Below are positions 1 through 5,688 of a stretch of 5,688 nt of DNA, one piece after another; position 1 is the first letter of the stretch, and each line of letters opens with the position of its first letter. Source of the DNA: an uncultured Selenomonadaceae bacterium (GTDB taxonomy: Bacteria; Bacillota; Negativicutes; Selenomonadales; Selenomonadaceae). Where the stretch lies: NCBI GenBank assembly GCA_905236595.1, contig CAJORE010000333.1:1-5688 (forward strand). The letters run 5' to 3'. The position numbers and the translations under genes were made by a program. Under the pieces are notes generated by a model. That model saw only the letters and a program-made list of their open reading frames with translations. It was not told the origin of the DNA and did not search any database.

Positions 1-25
1 AAAAATTTTCCGCCGTCATAATAGC

Positions 26-56
26 AAAAAAGTCGCCCCCCCGCAAGGGGGAGCGA
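26..56 (-). terminator. Intrinsic terminator of hisS
   Basis: Read on the minus strand, a 10-bp stem (one G-U pair, otherwise Watson-Crick) closes on a TTGC tetraloop. A C and then six T follow. The stem is rich in G-C because it is built on a run of five C against G. It lies 24 bases after the hisS stop codon, so it is the end of the hisS transcript. The bases beyond it (1-25) show no gene start. Confidence 0.93.
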
Positions 57-79
57 ATGGGCGTGGCTTCGACCAAGCA

Positions 80-1348
80 TTACGGCTCGCTTACCGCAAG
101 TTTTTCTTTTAAGTAGGTGACGATGGTGGCGGCGCTTATGCTTGTTTGTTCGCCGGTGGCCATGTCCTTCAGGGTGACGGTGTTGTTTTTCGCTTCATCT
201 TCGCCGATGATGACGGCAAATTTGGCGCCGTATTTGTCGGCTTGCTTCATTTGCGACTTCAAGCTTTTGCCGCCAAACGCAGATAGAGCCGCGATATTCT
301 CGGCGCGCAGTTTCGCCAAGAGGGCAAACGCCGCCGAATTTTGTTCCATGTTTACCACGAATACGGCGGTTTTTGCCGTTGGGGCGGGCAGTAAATTCTG
401 CTTTTCCATGGCGAGTAAAATGCGTTCGATGCCCGTTGCAAAACCGACCGCCGGGATGTTTTGTTCGCCTATTTCGGCGATTAAGCCGTCGTAACGTCCG
501 CCGCCGGCTATGGCACTTTGCGCCCCCAAGGGCGGATATTTTATTTCAAAGGCCGTCTTGGTGTAATAATCAAGGCCGCGCACCAAGAGGGAATCGACGG
601 TATAGTCCAAACCCGCCGTCGTCAGATAATCTTTCACCGCCGCAAAATGCGCCGCACATTCGTCGCATAAATTGTCGGTGATTTTGGGAGCGTCGATTAA
701 AAAATCACGCGCCGCATCTTTTTTGCAGTCCAAAATGCGCATCGGCGCCCGTTCAAAGCGTTCTTGGCAATCGTGACACAATTCGTCCAAGTGCGGACGA
801 AAATATTCTTGCAGTTTTTCCCGATAAGCGGCGCGGCACACGGGACACCCCACCGAATTGAGGCTTACCGTGAGATTTGTAAGCCCCAGATTTTTGAGCA
901 GATGAACCGCCAGCAAAATAACTTCGGCATCAACGGCGGGATTCTGTTCGCCGATAGCTTCAACGCCGAATTGGTGAAACTCGCGCATCCGTCCCGCTTG
1001 CGGACGATCATAGCGGAACATGGAGCCGATGTAAAATAATTTTGTCAAGCCGCCTTCGGCATAGAGCTTGTTCTCAAGGTAGGCGCGCACGGCCGAGGCG
1101 GTATTTTCCGGGCGCAAAGTTATGCTGCGTTCGCCGCGATCGGTGAAGGTGTACATTTCCTTATCCACCACGTCGGTGTTTTCGCCGATGGCGCGAGTGA
1201 AAAGTTCCGTGTGTTCAAAGGTGGGGGTCCGTATTTCTTCGTATCCGTACACGGCGCACAACCGGCGAATCTCGTTTTCAACTTTGTGCCAGCCGCCGAC
1301 AGCTTGCGGCAATATGTCTTTTGTCCCGCGAGGGGCTTTGGTGAGCAT
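80..1348 (-). CDS. hisS: Histidyl-tRNA synthetase (HisRS)
   Basis: This cytoplasmic class II aminoacyl-tRNA synthetase charges tRNA-His with histidine using ATP. The 422-residue product has the family's usual length. Visible marks are TLRPE (78-82), motif 2 FRYDRPQAGRMREFHQ (111-126), the histidine-binding LVRGLDYYTKTAFE (255-268), AGGGRYDGL (281-289) and motif 3 GFATGIERI (302-310). The anticodon-binding domain covers roughly 328-415. The insertion domain carries three CxxC pairs (168/171, 191/194, 228/231) and C208, which resembles Firmicutes HisRS. The start at 1348 is chosen because GGAGGA lies 7 bases upstream and the family begins near LTKAPRGTKDILP. An upstream in-frame GTG at 1405 would add 19 unconserved residues. 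No T-box is seen in the short leader, and no convincing promoter lies between the upstream hairpin and the start. Confidence 0.97.
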   Translation of the reverse strand: MLTKAPRGTKDILPQAVGGWHKVENEIRRLCAVYGYEEIRTPTFEHTELFTRAIGENTDVVDKEMYTFTDRGERSITLRPENTASAVRAYLENKLYAEGGLTKLFYIGSMFRYDRPQAGRMREFHQFGVEAIGEQNPAVDAEVILLAVHLLKNLGLTNLTVSLNSVGCPVCRAAYREKLQEYFRPHLDELCHDCQERFERAPMRILDCKKDAARDFLIDAPKITDNLCDECAAHFAAVKDYLTTAGLDYTVDSLLVRGLDYYTKTAFEIKYPPLGAQSAIAGGGRYDGLIAEIGEQNIPAVGFATGIERILLAMEKQNLLPAPTAKTAVFVVNMEQNSAAFALLAKLRAENIAALSAFGGKSLKSQMKQADKYGAKFAVIIGEDEAKNNTVTLKDMATGEQTSISAATIVTYLKEKLAVSEP

Positions 1349-1355
1349 TGGTATA

Positions 1356-1361
1356 TCCTCC
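1356..1361 (-). promoter_or_regulatory. Ribosome binding site deciding the hisS start
   Basis: GGAGGA on the minus strand sits 7 bases before the ATG at 1348. It rules against the longer GTG start at 1405, which would place this site inside the coding region. Confidence 0.85.
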
Positions 1362-1416
1362 GTGTGTTGATTGGTTGGGGTAATGCGGCATAATTCGTCG
1401 CGCACCGTGAACCGCG

Positions 1417-1465
1417 AAAAAACGTCGGCAATAATTTCTGTAACGAAGTTATTGCCGACGTTTTT
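1417..1465 (-). terminator. Long hairpin terminator between yjfB and hisS
   Basis: A continuous 21-bp stem (1418-1438 against 1445-1465, one G-U pair) closes on a 6-base loop. It begins two bases after the yjfB stop codon. On the minus strand the far arm ends in six T (1422-1417), as an intrinsic terminator should. The near arm starts with A's, so the plus strand also shows a T run (1461-1465) and the element could work both ways. It stands about 70 bases before the hisS start, so hisS is transcribed either from its own weak promoter or by read-through from yjfB. Confidence 0.85.
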
Positions 1466-1467
1466 CC

Positions 1468-1653
1468 TTATGCCATTATGTCAATTTCGGCGCCCAAGTT
1501 CGGATCCAAACTTACGGGCGCACCTTCTATCAGTTCCGCCGCCATATCTTCCGTTGTTTCCATTGCCATTTTCAAAACGGCAATTCCCAAGTCCTGTTGC
1601 GTGCGCTGTTGGTGCATTCCTACCGACAACGCCGCAATCGCCATGTCATCCAT
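1468..1653 (-). CDS. yjfB: YjfB-family putative motility protein
   Basis: The product is a 61-residue acidic protein of the YjfB family (Pfam name: putative motility protein), whose members are about this length. The molecular role of the family is unknown. The N-terminal part (about 4-35, with IAALSVGMHQQ and IAVLKMAMET) looks like one amphipathic helix of the family type. The C-terminus (DPNLGAEIDIMA, 50-61) matches the family's closing 'LG..IDI' pattern. No signal peptide or membrane segment is seen. The start at 1653 is supported by GGGAG 8 bases upstream. A second Met at residue 4 is possible but too far from that site. The gene has its own strong promoter (1692-1720) and its own terminator, so it is probably a single-gene unit. 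It is divergent from the chemoreceptor gene, which fits a motility role. Confidence 0.85.
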   Translation of the reverse strand: MDDMAIAALSVGMHQQRTQQDLGIAVLKMAMETTEDMAAELIEGAPVSLDPNLGAEIDIMA

Positions 1654-1691
1654 GATGGCCGCTCCCTTCTCATATCATGCAAACTATGCCC

Positions 1692-1720
1692 ATTATAACG
1701 GGACGTGGGGAATTTTTCAA
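1692..1720 (-). promoter_or_regulatory. Sigma-A (sigma-70) promoter of yjfB
   Basis: On the minus strand, TTGAAA (1720-1715) and a perfect TATAAT (1697-1692) are separated by exactly 17 bases. Transcription would start near 1685, giving a leader of about 32 bases that contains the yjfB ribosome binding site. This is the best promoter match in the window. It is a vegetative type, not the flagellar sigma-28 type. Confidence 0.85.
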
Positions 1721-1829
1721 GGGTTGCGGCGTAATTTTTTTGCGGATATGGGCAAGACAGCCGCCGATGTTTCCCCCACACGGAGAACGGGCAGGTTTTT
1801 TTCGTCGATAAGCAGGAAACGCCGCCTTT

Positions 1830-1857
1830 TTGACGAAGAATTTATTACATGTATCAA
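1830..1857 (+). promoter_or_regulatory. Candidate promoter of the chemoreceptor gene
   Basis: TTGACG (1830-1835, five of six consensus bases) is followed after 16 bases by TATCAA (1852-1857, four of six). A shifted -10 reading (CAAAAT) would give a 19-base spacer. This is the best plus-strand match in the divergent region. It would leave a leader of about 150 bases. Confidence 0.4.
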
Positions 1858-1950
1858 AATAAAGTTGGAGCGTCGTTGCTGAATGTGTCGTTGTTTGCCG
1901 TTACGGAAGAATTTCGGGTCTTTTTGGCGAGAGAACCGACCGGCATTTGT

Positions 1951-1967
1951 TTTGCGTTTATCGCAAA
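1951..1967 (+). other. Small hairpin in the chemoreceptor leader
   Basis: TTTGCG and CGCAAA form a perfect 6-bp stem around a 5-base loop, about 50 bases before the chemoreceptor start. It is not followed by a T run, so it is not a terminator. Any role in mRNA stability or translation is unknown. Confidence 0.35.
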
Positions 1968-2003
1968 GCGGAAAACAGCGCGGTTTAGGCCGACGTTTGT
2001 CAT

Positions 2004-2009
2004 AAGGAG
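2004..2009 (+). promoter_or_regulatory. Ribosome binding site of the chemoreceptor gene
   Basis: AAGGAG lies 8 bases before the ATG at 2018 and fixes that start. Confidence 0.85.
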
Positions 2010-2017
2010 CCTTTGTC

Positions 2018-4093
2018 ATGTTCGGATTTTTTTCGTCCAAAAAAGCTTCTGCCCAAGCTGCCCAGCCATCCGCCGCACCATCGACGGGTGCGAATAAAGT
2101 CGCCTTGTCCGCCGCCTCCGATATGCCGGACATAAGAACGAGTTACCTTGAGGCGAACAACATCAACGCCCGAACGGTTAAAGAACTGTGTGACGTCGCC
2201 GAAGGCGTTCACTTGGTTCTCGGCTTTGTGTCGCCGGATTTGAACCTTGATGACATTGCCGGAAAAATCAAACCGGAGTTGCCGTCATCGGCTAAACTCA
2301 TTATGATGACGACTTCCGGCGAATTGTGCCGGGAAAGCGCCGACAAGTTGCTCTATCGGCCGGCTCCCGACAATCGCGGCAAGGTGTTGTTGCAATCTTT
2401 CGGCAACCGAATGATTGAAAACAGCGCCGTCTTTAGCATCCCCATCCCCAACGATGATTTGCGGAGCGGCAACGTTACCATGACCGTAAACGAGCGCATG
2501 GAAGCCATAAAAGCCAATTTGGCGAGTTTCAAGACGCCTTTTCGCATAAGCGCCAATCACACCTTTGCCCTTGTCTACGTTGACGGCGTATCTAATTGCG
2601 AGACGTTTGTCCTGAACGCCCTCTATGAAAGCGGCCTGTTCCCCTGCCCCTTTATCGGCGGCAGCGCCGGCGGGCTTATGGATTTTGCCCACACATATAT
2701 TTACGACGGCAAACGTACGCTTGAGAATCATGCGGTGATTACGTTGGTGCGCTTAAAGCACGATTACCGCTACGGCATATTAAAATCGCAAGCCGTCGAA
2801 CCAACGGGTGATTATTTTGTCGTGGACGGCGCCAATACGTCGCTTCGTTATGTGGAGACGGTGCATACGGCCAATTCCACCTCCGTGCCGTTTATCGACG
2901 CGCTGAAAAATCATTTCCGTGTAAACAGCGTCGCCGAGCTGAATGATGCTTTGCAAGGTTATACTTTTGCCACTTCCGTCGGCGGCGATGATTTTTTGCG
3001 GACGATTGCCGGTATTGACGAAGCCGCCGGACGAGTCAGTTTCTTCTGTGATGTGGTGACGGGAGAAAAATTAAATCTCATGCGTCGCGTGTCCTTGTCG
3101 CAAACGCTCAGAAAGGACGTCAAAAGATTCACCGCGAACAAGCCGGCGCCCATCGGCGGCATACTGAATGACTGTATCTTGCGCCGCTTGGGTTATCCGG
3201 ACGAAATAAAAAAGCTTGACGAGTTTGACGGCATACCCGTGGCCGGTTTTTCCAGCTTCGGCGAAATAAGCGGGTTGCACGTCAATGAAACGTTGACGGC
3301 GATATTTTTCTACCATGTCCCGAGCGGCACATCCTTCAGCGACGAATACATTGACAACTTCGCTTTAAGTTACGCGCAGTGCCACACGTTTTTCTATCAC
3401 CGGATAATTGACCGCCAGGCGCATACCGACGAATTGAAAGATAATCTTATAAGTATGTTCAAGGATTATCAAGGGAAGATGCCGGCCATCGTCAATACCA
3501 TAAACCGTATGGCGACCGATGTTGCGGACATTCAATCCTCCATAAAGGAATTGTCTTCGGGTATCGACGAGCAGAACGACTTGTTTGGCAAACTTATGGA
3601 GCAAAACGGGCAAATTCACCCGAAGCTTAATATGCTGGGGCAAAGCACGGATAAAATCAGCGAAGTCATGAAAATGATTGACGACATTGCGGCGCAAATC
3701 AATTTGTTGGCGCTCAATGCCGCCATTGAGGCGGCGCGAGCCGGTGAAGCCGGACGCGGATTTTCCGTCGTTGCCCAGGAGGTACGCAAACTTTCCGAGA
3801 ATACGCAAGTCAGTTTGCAAAGTTCGGACGATGCGCTGAAGGTTTTGCTTCGCGACGTGCGGGAAATCAGCGAAATCCTCGCGAAGAACCGTGAGTTTGA
3901 GGCGAAGATTAACGCTTTCGACGAACATTTTTCAAAGCAAATGCGCGATTTGCACAAGAACTTGGACGTCGGCTTCAAGAATATTCAAGAATCCACCGAA
4001 TCCATAAAAGACCTAAACGCCTTGAGCGAAGCGACCAATACGCAAATGGAAAGCCTCTCGACGCTCATTCGCAACATCGAGCTTGGCATATAA
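2018..4093 (+). CDS. Soluble FIST-domain methyl-accepting chemotaxis protein
   Basis: This 691-residue receptor probably senses a small molecule in the cytoplasm and controls CheA through CheW. After a hydrophobic MFGFF start and an Ala/Ser/Pro-rich linker (about 8-40) comes a FIST N-domain (about 60-270, with TTSGEL near 98-103 and FIGGSAGG at 212-219). A FIST C-domain follows (about 290-432, with GFSSFGEI at 410-417). From about 455 to the end is an MCP coiled-coil hairpin. Its tip has the near-invariant core [18 protein letters not shown] (560-577) followed by [16 protein letters not shown], including the CheA/CheW-contact residues corresponding to E571 and R574. There is no membrane segment, no HAMP domain and no C-terminal pentapeptide tether for CheR. 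EQ/QE pairs at 518, 528 and 657 could be adaptation sites. FIST domains are proposed ligand sensors, possibly for amino acids; the ligand here is not deducible. Confidence 0.93.
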   Translation: MFGFFSSKKASAQAAQPSAAPSTGANKVALSAASDMPDIRTSYLEANNINARTVKELCDVAEGVHLVLGFVSPDLNLDDIAGKIKPELPSSAKLIMMTTSGELCRESADKLLYRPAPDNRGKVLLQSFGNRMIENSAVFSIPIPNDDLRSGNVTMTVNERMEAIKANLASFKTPFRISANHTFALVYVDGVSNCETFVLNALYESGLFPCPFIGGSAGGLMDFAHTYIYDGKRTLENHAVITLVRLKHDYRYGILKSQAVEPTGDYFVVDGANTSLRYVETVHTANSTSVPFIDALKNHFRVNSVAELNDALQGYTFATSVGGDDFLRTIAGIDEAAGRVSFFCDVVTGEKLNLMRRVSLSQTLRKDVKRFTANKPAPIGGILNDCILRRLGYPDEIKKLDEFDGIPVAGFSSFGEISGLHVNETLTAIFFYHVPSGTSFSDEYIDNFALSYAQCHTFFYHRIIDRQAHTDELKDNLISMFKDYQGKMPAIVNTINRMATDVADIQSSIKELSSGIDEQNDLFGKLMEQNGQIHPKLNMLGQSTDKISEVMKMIDDIAAQINLLALNAAIEAARAGEAGRGFSVVAQEVRKLSENTQVSLQSSDDALKVLLRDVREISEILAKNREFEAKINAFDEHFSKQMRDLHKNLDVGFKNIQESTESIKDLNALSEATNTQMESLSTLIRNIELGI

Positions 4094-4119
4094 GGAAGGC
4101 GGCGGCGACACATAAACGG

Positions 4120-4142
4120 TTATTAGAAATTCCCTTTAATAA
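4120..4142 (+). other. A/T-only inverted repeat between chemoreceptor and mupG
   Basis: TTATTA and TAATAA pair across an 11-base interval; one G-U and one A-T pair extend the stem to 8 bp. It is weak and is followed by A's, so it is not a terminator. No -35/-10 pair was found in the 73-base gap, so the two plus-strand genes are probably read together. Confidence 0.35.
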
Positions 4143-4166
4143 AACGAGAAAGCGAGGGCAATATTC

Positions 4167-5276
4167 ATGAGAAAGGGAATAACGATATATCCGGGTTTGG
4201 GCAATTCGGCCATAAATAATCTCCAGCTTATCGAACGGGCGTGCGAAGCGGGAATCACGCGGCTCATGATTTCCCTCGCGTTGCCTTATGCCGATGTGGC
4301 GGCGGCTTCCTTTGAAATGTGCCGCCTGTTGAAAGCGGCGCGGCGGCATCAAATGGATGTGGTGGCCGCGTGCACGCCGGAGATTTTGCGAATGTTTCAC
4401 TTGCGGCATTTGAGTTTTCGTTCCTTGCGGATAATGGGCATCCGTACGCTTTATATGCAACGCTTTGACGTCGAAGAAGTGGCGCGTTTTAGCCGCAACG
4501 AACAGCATATTCACATTCAATTCAATGCCGGCGCCGTCACCGAGGAAAATTTACAGCGGTTGTTGGAAAAAAAACCCAATTTGCGGCAGTTGGAAGCCTT
4601 GCATGGGCGTTATCCCCGTGTCGGCACGGGGCTTAGCGAAGAAAATCTGGTGAAAAAGACCGTCATGCTCCATCGCGCCGGTATAGCGGTGAGCGCATTT
4701 GTGGCCGGTGCGCGGCGCACGTTGCCGCCGCTTTATGACGGACAGCCTTCCCTTGAAGCTCACCGCATGATGAGTTGCGATCTTGCTTGCCGTCATTTTG
4801 CGGCAATCGGTATGGATTCGGTGTTCATCGGCGATTCCTTCCCCACCGATGTCGAGCTTGACTCCTTGGGTAGCGTCCGTCAATGGGAGATTGCTCTGCG
4901 TATTGATCTTTATACGCACAATATGTTGCAAAAAAGGCTCCTGCATTATGTGTATACGGCGCGGTTTGACGAAGCGCGGGATGCGGTGCGTGCTTTTGAA
5001 GGCGAGGAACGCGCCGCGTCATTGGGCGGTGAGATTGTCCCCGAAAACACCGTGCCGCGAAAATTCGGTGATATTACCGTTGACAACAGCACCTGTCCCG
5101 ATTTTGCCGGAGAAATCCAAATAATGAAGCGGTCGTCTCCCGCCAGTCGTTACACCAATGTGGTGGGTGACGTACACCGGGACGAAACCTTCCTGATAAA
5201 TTATATTATGCCCGGCCGACATTTTCGTTTCCTGTTTGGTTGGCTGACTTTTTTCATGTTGCCGGTAGCGGCATGA
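4167..5276 (+). CDS. mupG: MupG/DUF871-family protein, probable 6-phospho-N-acetylmuramidase
   Basis: MupG of Staphylococcus aureus is a cytoplasmic enzyme that splits MurNAc-6-phosphate-GlcNAc during cell-wall recycling. This 369-residue protein has the family's two-part build. A TIM-barrel part (about 4-240) carries GITIYPG (4-10), FNAGAVTEE (119-127), HGRYPRVGTGLSEE (146-159), PLYDGQPSLEAHR (188-200) and IGDSF (221-225). A cyclophilin-like C-terminal part carries GDITVDN (301-307), FAGEIQI (313-319) and YTNVVGDV (329-336). The start at 4167 has GAGG 9 bases upstream. As I recall the family, several signatures are altered: YPE reads YPG and HNFYP reads HGRYP. A hydrophobic tail (357-369) runs past the usual end. 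No PTS transporter or MurQ gene is nearby, so the substrate may differ. It follows the chemoreceptor gene by 73 bases in the same direction, probably in one operon. Confidence 0.85.
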   Translation: MRKGITIYPGLGNSAINNLQLIERACEAGITRLMISLALPYADVAAASFEMCRLLKAARRHQMDVVAACTPEILRMFHLRHLSFRSLRIMGIRTLYMQRFDVEEVARFSRNEQHIHIQFNAGAVTEENLQRLLEKKPNLRQLEALHGRYPRVGTGLSEENLVKKTVMLHRAGIAVSAFVAGARRTLPPLYDGQPSLEAHRMMSCDLACRHFAAIGMDSVFIGDSFPTDVELDSLGSVRQWEIALRIDLYTHNMLQKRLLHYVYTARFDEARDAVRAFEGEERAASLGGEIVPENTVPRKFGDITVDNSTCPDFAGEIQIMKRSSPASRYTNVVGDVHRDETFLINYIMPGRHFRFLFGWLTFFMLPVAA

Positions 5277-5322
5277 AATAATGCGCCCCCCTTTCGCGTA
5301 TGCAAAGGGGGGCGCATTATTT
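5276..5322 (+). terminator. Terminator hairpin shared by convergent mupG and purA
   Basis: A perfect 19-bp stem (5276-5294 against 5304-5322) with a 9-base loop starts at the last base of the mupG stop codon. The core is GCGC plus six C-G-type pairs, flanked by A/T pairs. The plus strand continues TTATTTATT and the minus strand ATTATTTC, so both sides give only a broken U tract. Lying between converging genes, it probably stops transcription from both sides. I see no other terminator after purA. Confidence 0.85.
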
Positions 5323-5380
5323 ATTGTGAGGCATAATCAAATCGTTGCTTGGCGCGTAAAAACGAGTTTGCCGGTTCCCG

Positions 5381-5688
5381 TTAAAAAATATCGTCGGCCA
5401 AAACAATCGTTTGATCGCGATTGGGACCTACGGACACGATGCCCAAAGCAATGCCCGTAACTTCCGCCATACGTTCCAAATAGCGGCGGGCGTTTGCGGG
5501 CAATCGGTCATATTCGCGAATGGCCGATATATCTTCCTGCCAACCGGGGAATGTCTCGTAAACGGGCGTCACTTCGCTCAAAACTTTCAGACTGGCGGGA
5601 GGAATTTGCAATACTTTGTCGCCGTATTTATAGCCGGTGCAAACTTTTATCTCGGCAAAGTCGTCCAAAATGTCAAGGCGCGTTACTG
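5381..5688 (-). CDS. purA: Adenylosuccinate synthetase, C-terminal part (cut by window edge)
   Basis: PurA joins IMP and aspartate using GTP, the first step from IMP to AMP. About 101 C-terminal residues are visible of the roughly 430 usual; the rest lies beyond the right edge, so no true start is in the window. The fragment begins with VTRLDILDD, matching the family's guanine-contacting 'TKLDVLD' region (here R for K, conservative). It continues with EIKVCTGYKY, PASLKVLSEVTPVYETFPGW, NARRYLERM and the closing VSVGPNRDQTIVL, where the family has GPDR or GPER. The reading frame is open to the edge and ends in TAA at 5381. It converges on mupG with the shared hairpin between them. Confidence 0.96.
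   Translation of the reverse strand, partial: VTRLDILDDFAEIKVCTGYKYGDKVLQIPPASLKVLSEVTPVYETFPGWQEDISAIREYDRLPANARRYLERMAEVTGIALGIVSVGPNRDQTIVLADDIF

Larger units (their letters stand above)
1654..2017. other. Divergent intergenic region yjfB / chemoreceptor
   Basis: These 364 bases contain no gene I can support. They hold the yjfB ribosome binding site and promoter on the minus strand, a weaker candidate promoter for the chemoreceptor gene (1830-1857), and a leader of about 150 bases before the chemoreceptor start. The leader has a short hairpin (1951-1967). No riboswitch class I know is recognisable: the conserved blocks of c-di-GMP-I, TPP or T-box elements are not present. Open frames crossing the region have no family resemblance and no ribosome binding sites. 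Confidence 0.6.

Noticed and set aside
1407..1465. T-box-like string (GTGAACCGCG) followed by a hairpin on the plus strand
   Set aside because: The conserved UGG that pairs with the tRNA end is missing, there is no specifier domain, and no plus-strand gene follows until 2018. hisS reads the other way.
1744..1770. Possible flagellar sigma-28 promoter (GCCGATGT) on the plus strand
   Set aside because: The -35 position reads GGAT instead of TAAA at the required 15-base spacing, so only half the promoter matches.
1478..1882. 134-residue open frame on the plus strand opposite yjfB
   Set aside because: It is the antisense shadow of yjfB plus intergenic sequence, with no ribosome binding site and no recognisable motif.
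1717..2133. 138-residue open frame on the minus strand across the divergent region
   Set aside because: Its first part mirrors the chemoreceptor start, the composition is highly basic, it has no family resemblance, and it would cover promoter elements.
3365..3928. 187-residue open frame antisense to the chemoreceptor
   Set aside because: It lies wholly within the well-supported MCP coding region and shows no family features.
4065..4520. 151-residue open frame antisense to the chemoreceptor-mupG junction
   Set aside because: It overlaps the start of the clear MupG-family gene and has no motif of its own.

Overview
The window is ordinary bacterial chromosome with about 50% G+C and compact genes. 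It holds three complete recognisable genes, one small complete gene and one gene cut by the right edge. Everything points to a Firmicutes-type bacterium. HisS has the Firmicutes-style insertion domain with paired cysteines, there is a YjfB-family small protein, and there is a MupG/DUF871 protein. A motile member is likely because a chemoreceptor and YjfB sit side by side. A Gram-negative-walled Firmicute (Negativicutes) is my best guess from the HisS sequence and base composition, but nothing here proves it.

Layout, left to right. Positions 26-56 hold a clean intrinsic terminator for hisS, which lies on the minus strand (80-1348, histidyl-tRNA synthetase). Upstream of hisS is a 21-bp hairpin (1418-1465) that ends the small minus-strand gene yjfB (1468-1653). 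That gene has an excellent sigma-A type promoter (1692-1720). A 364-base divergent intergenic region (1654-2017) separates it from a plus-strand gene (2018-4093) for a soluble chemoreceptor made of a FIST sensor and an MCP signalling hairpin. After 73 bases with no terminator comes a plus-strand MupG/DUF871-family gene (4167-5276), probably a 6-phospho-muramidase. A 19-bp hairpin (5276-5322) closes it and separates it from the 3' end of purA on the minus strand (5381 to the right edge).

How the genes may work together. hisS and purA are housekeeping genes. The middle of the window is the accessory part. It has a motility-associated small protein and a cytoplasmic chemoreceptor reading divergently from one intergenic region. 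The receptor is followed in the same direction by an enzyme family that recovers cell-wall sugars. This allows the inference, not proven here, that the receptor and the enzyme are co-transcribed and that the receptor reports an internal metabolite, perhaps linked to cell-wall turnover. I found no RNA genes, CRISPR arrays, insertion sequences or T-box, and no clear evidence of an undescribed system.
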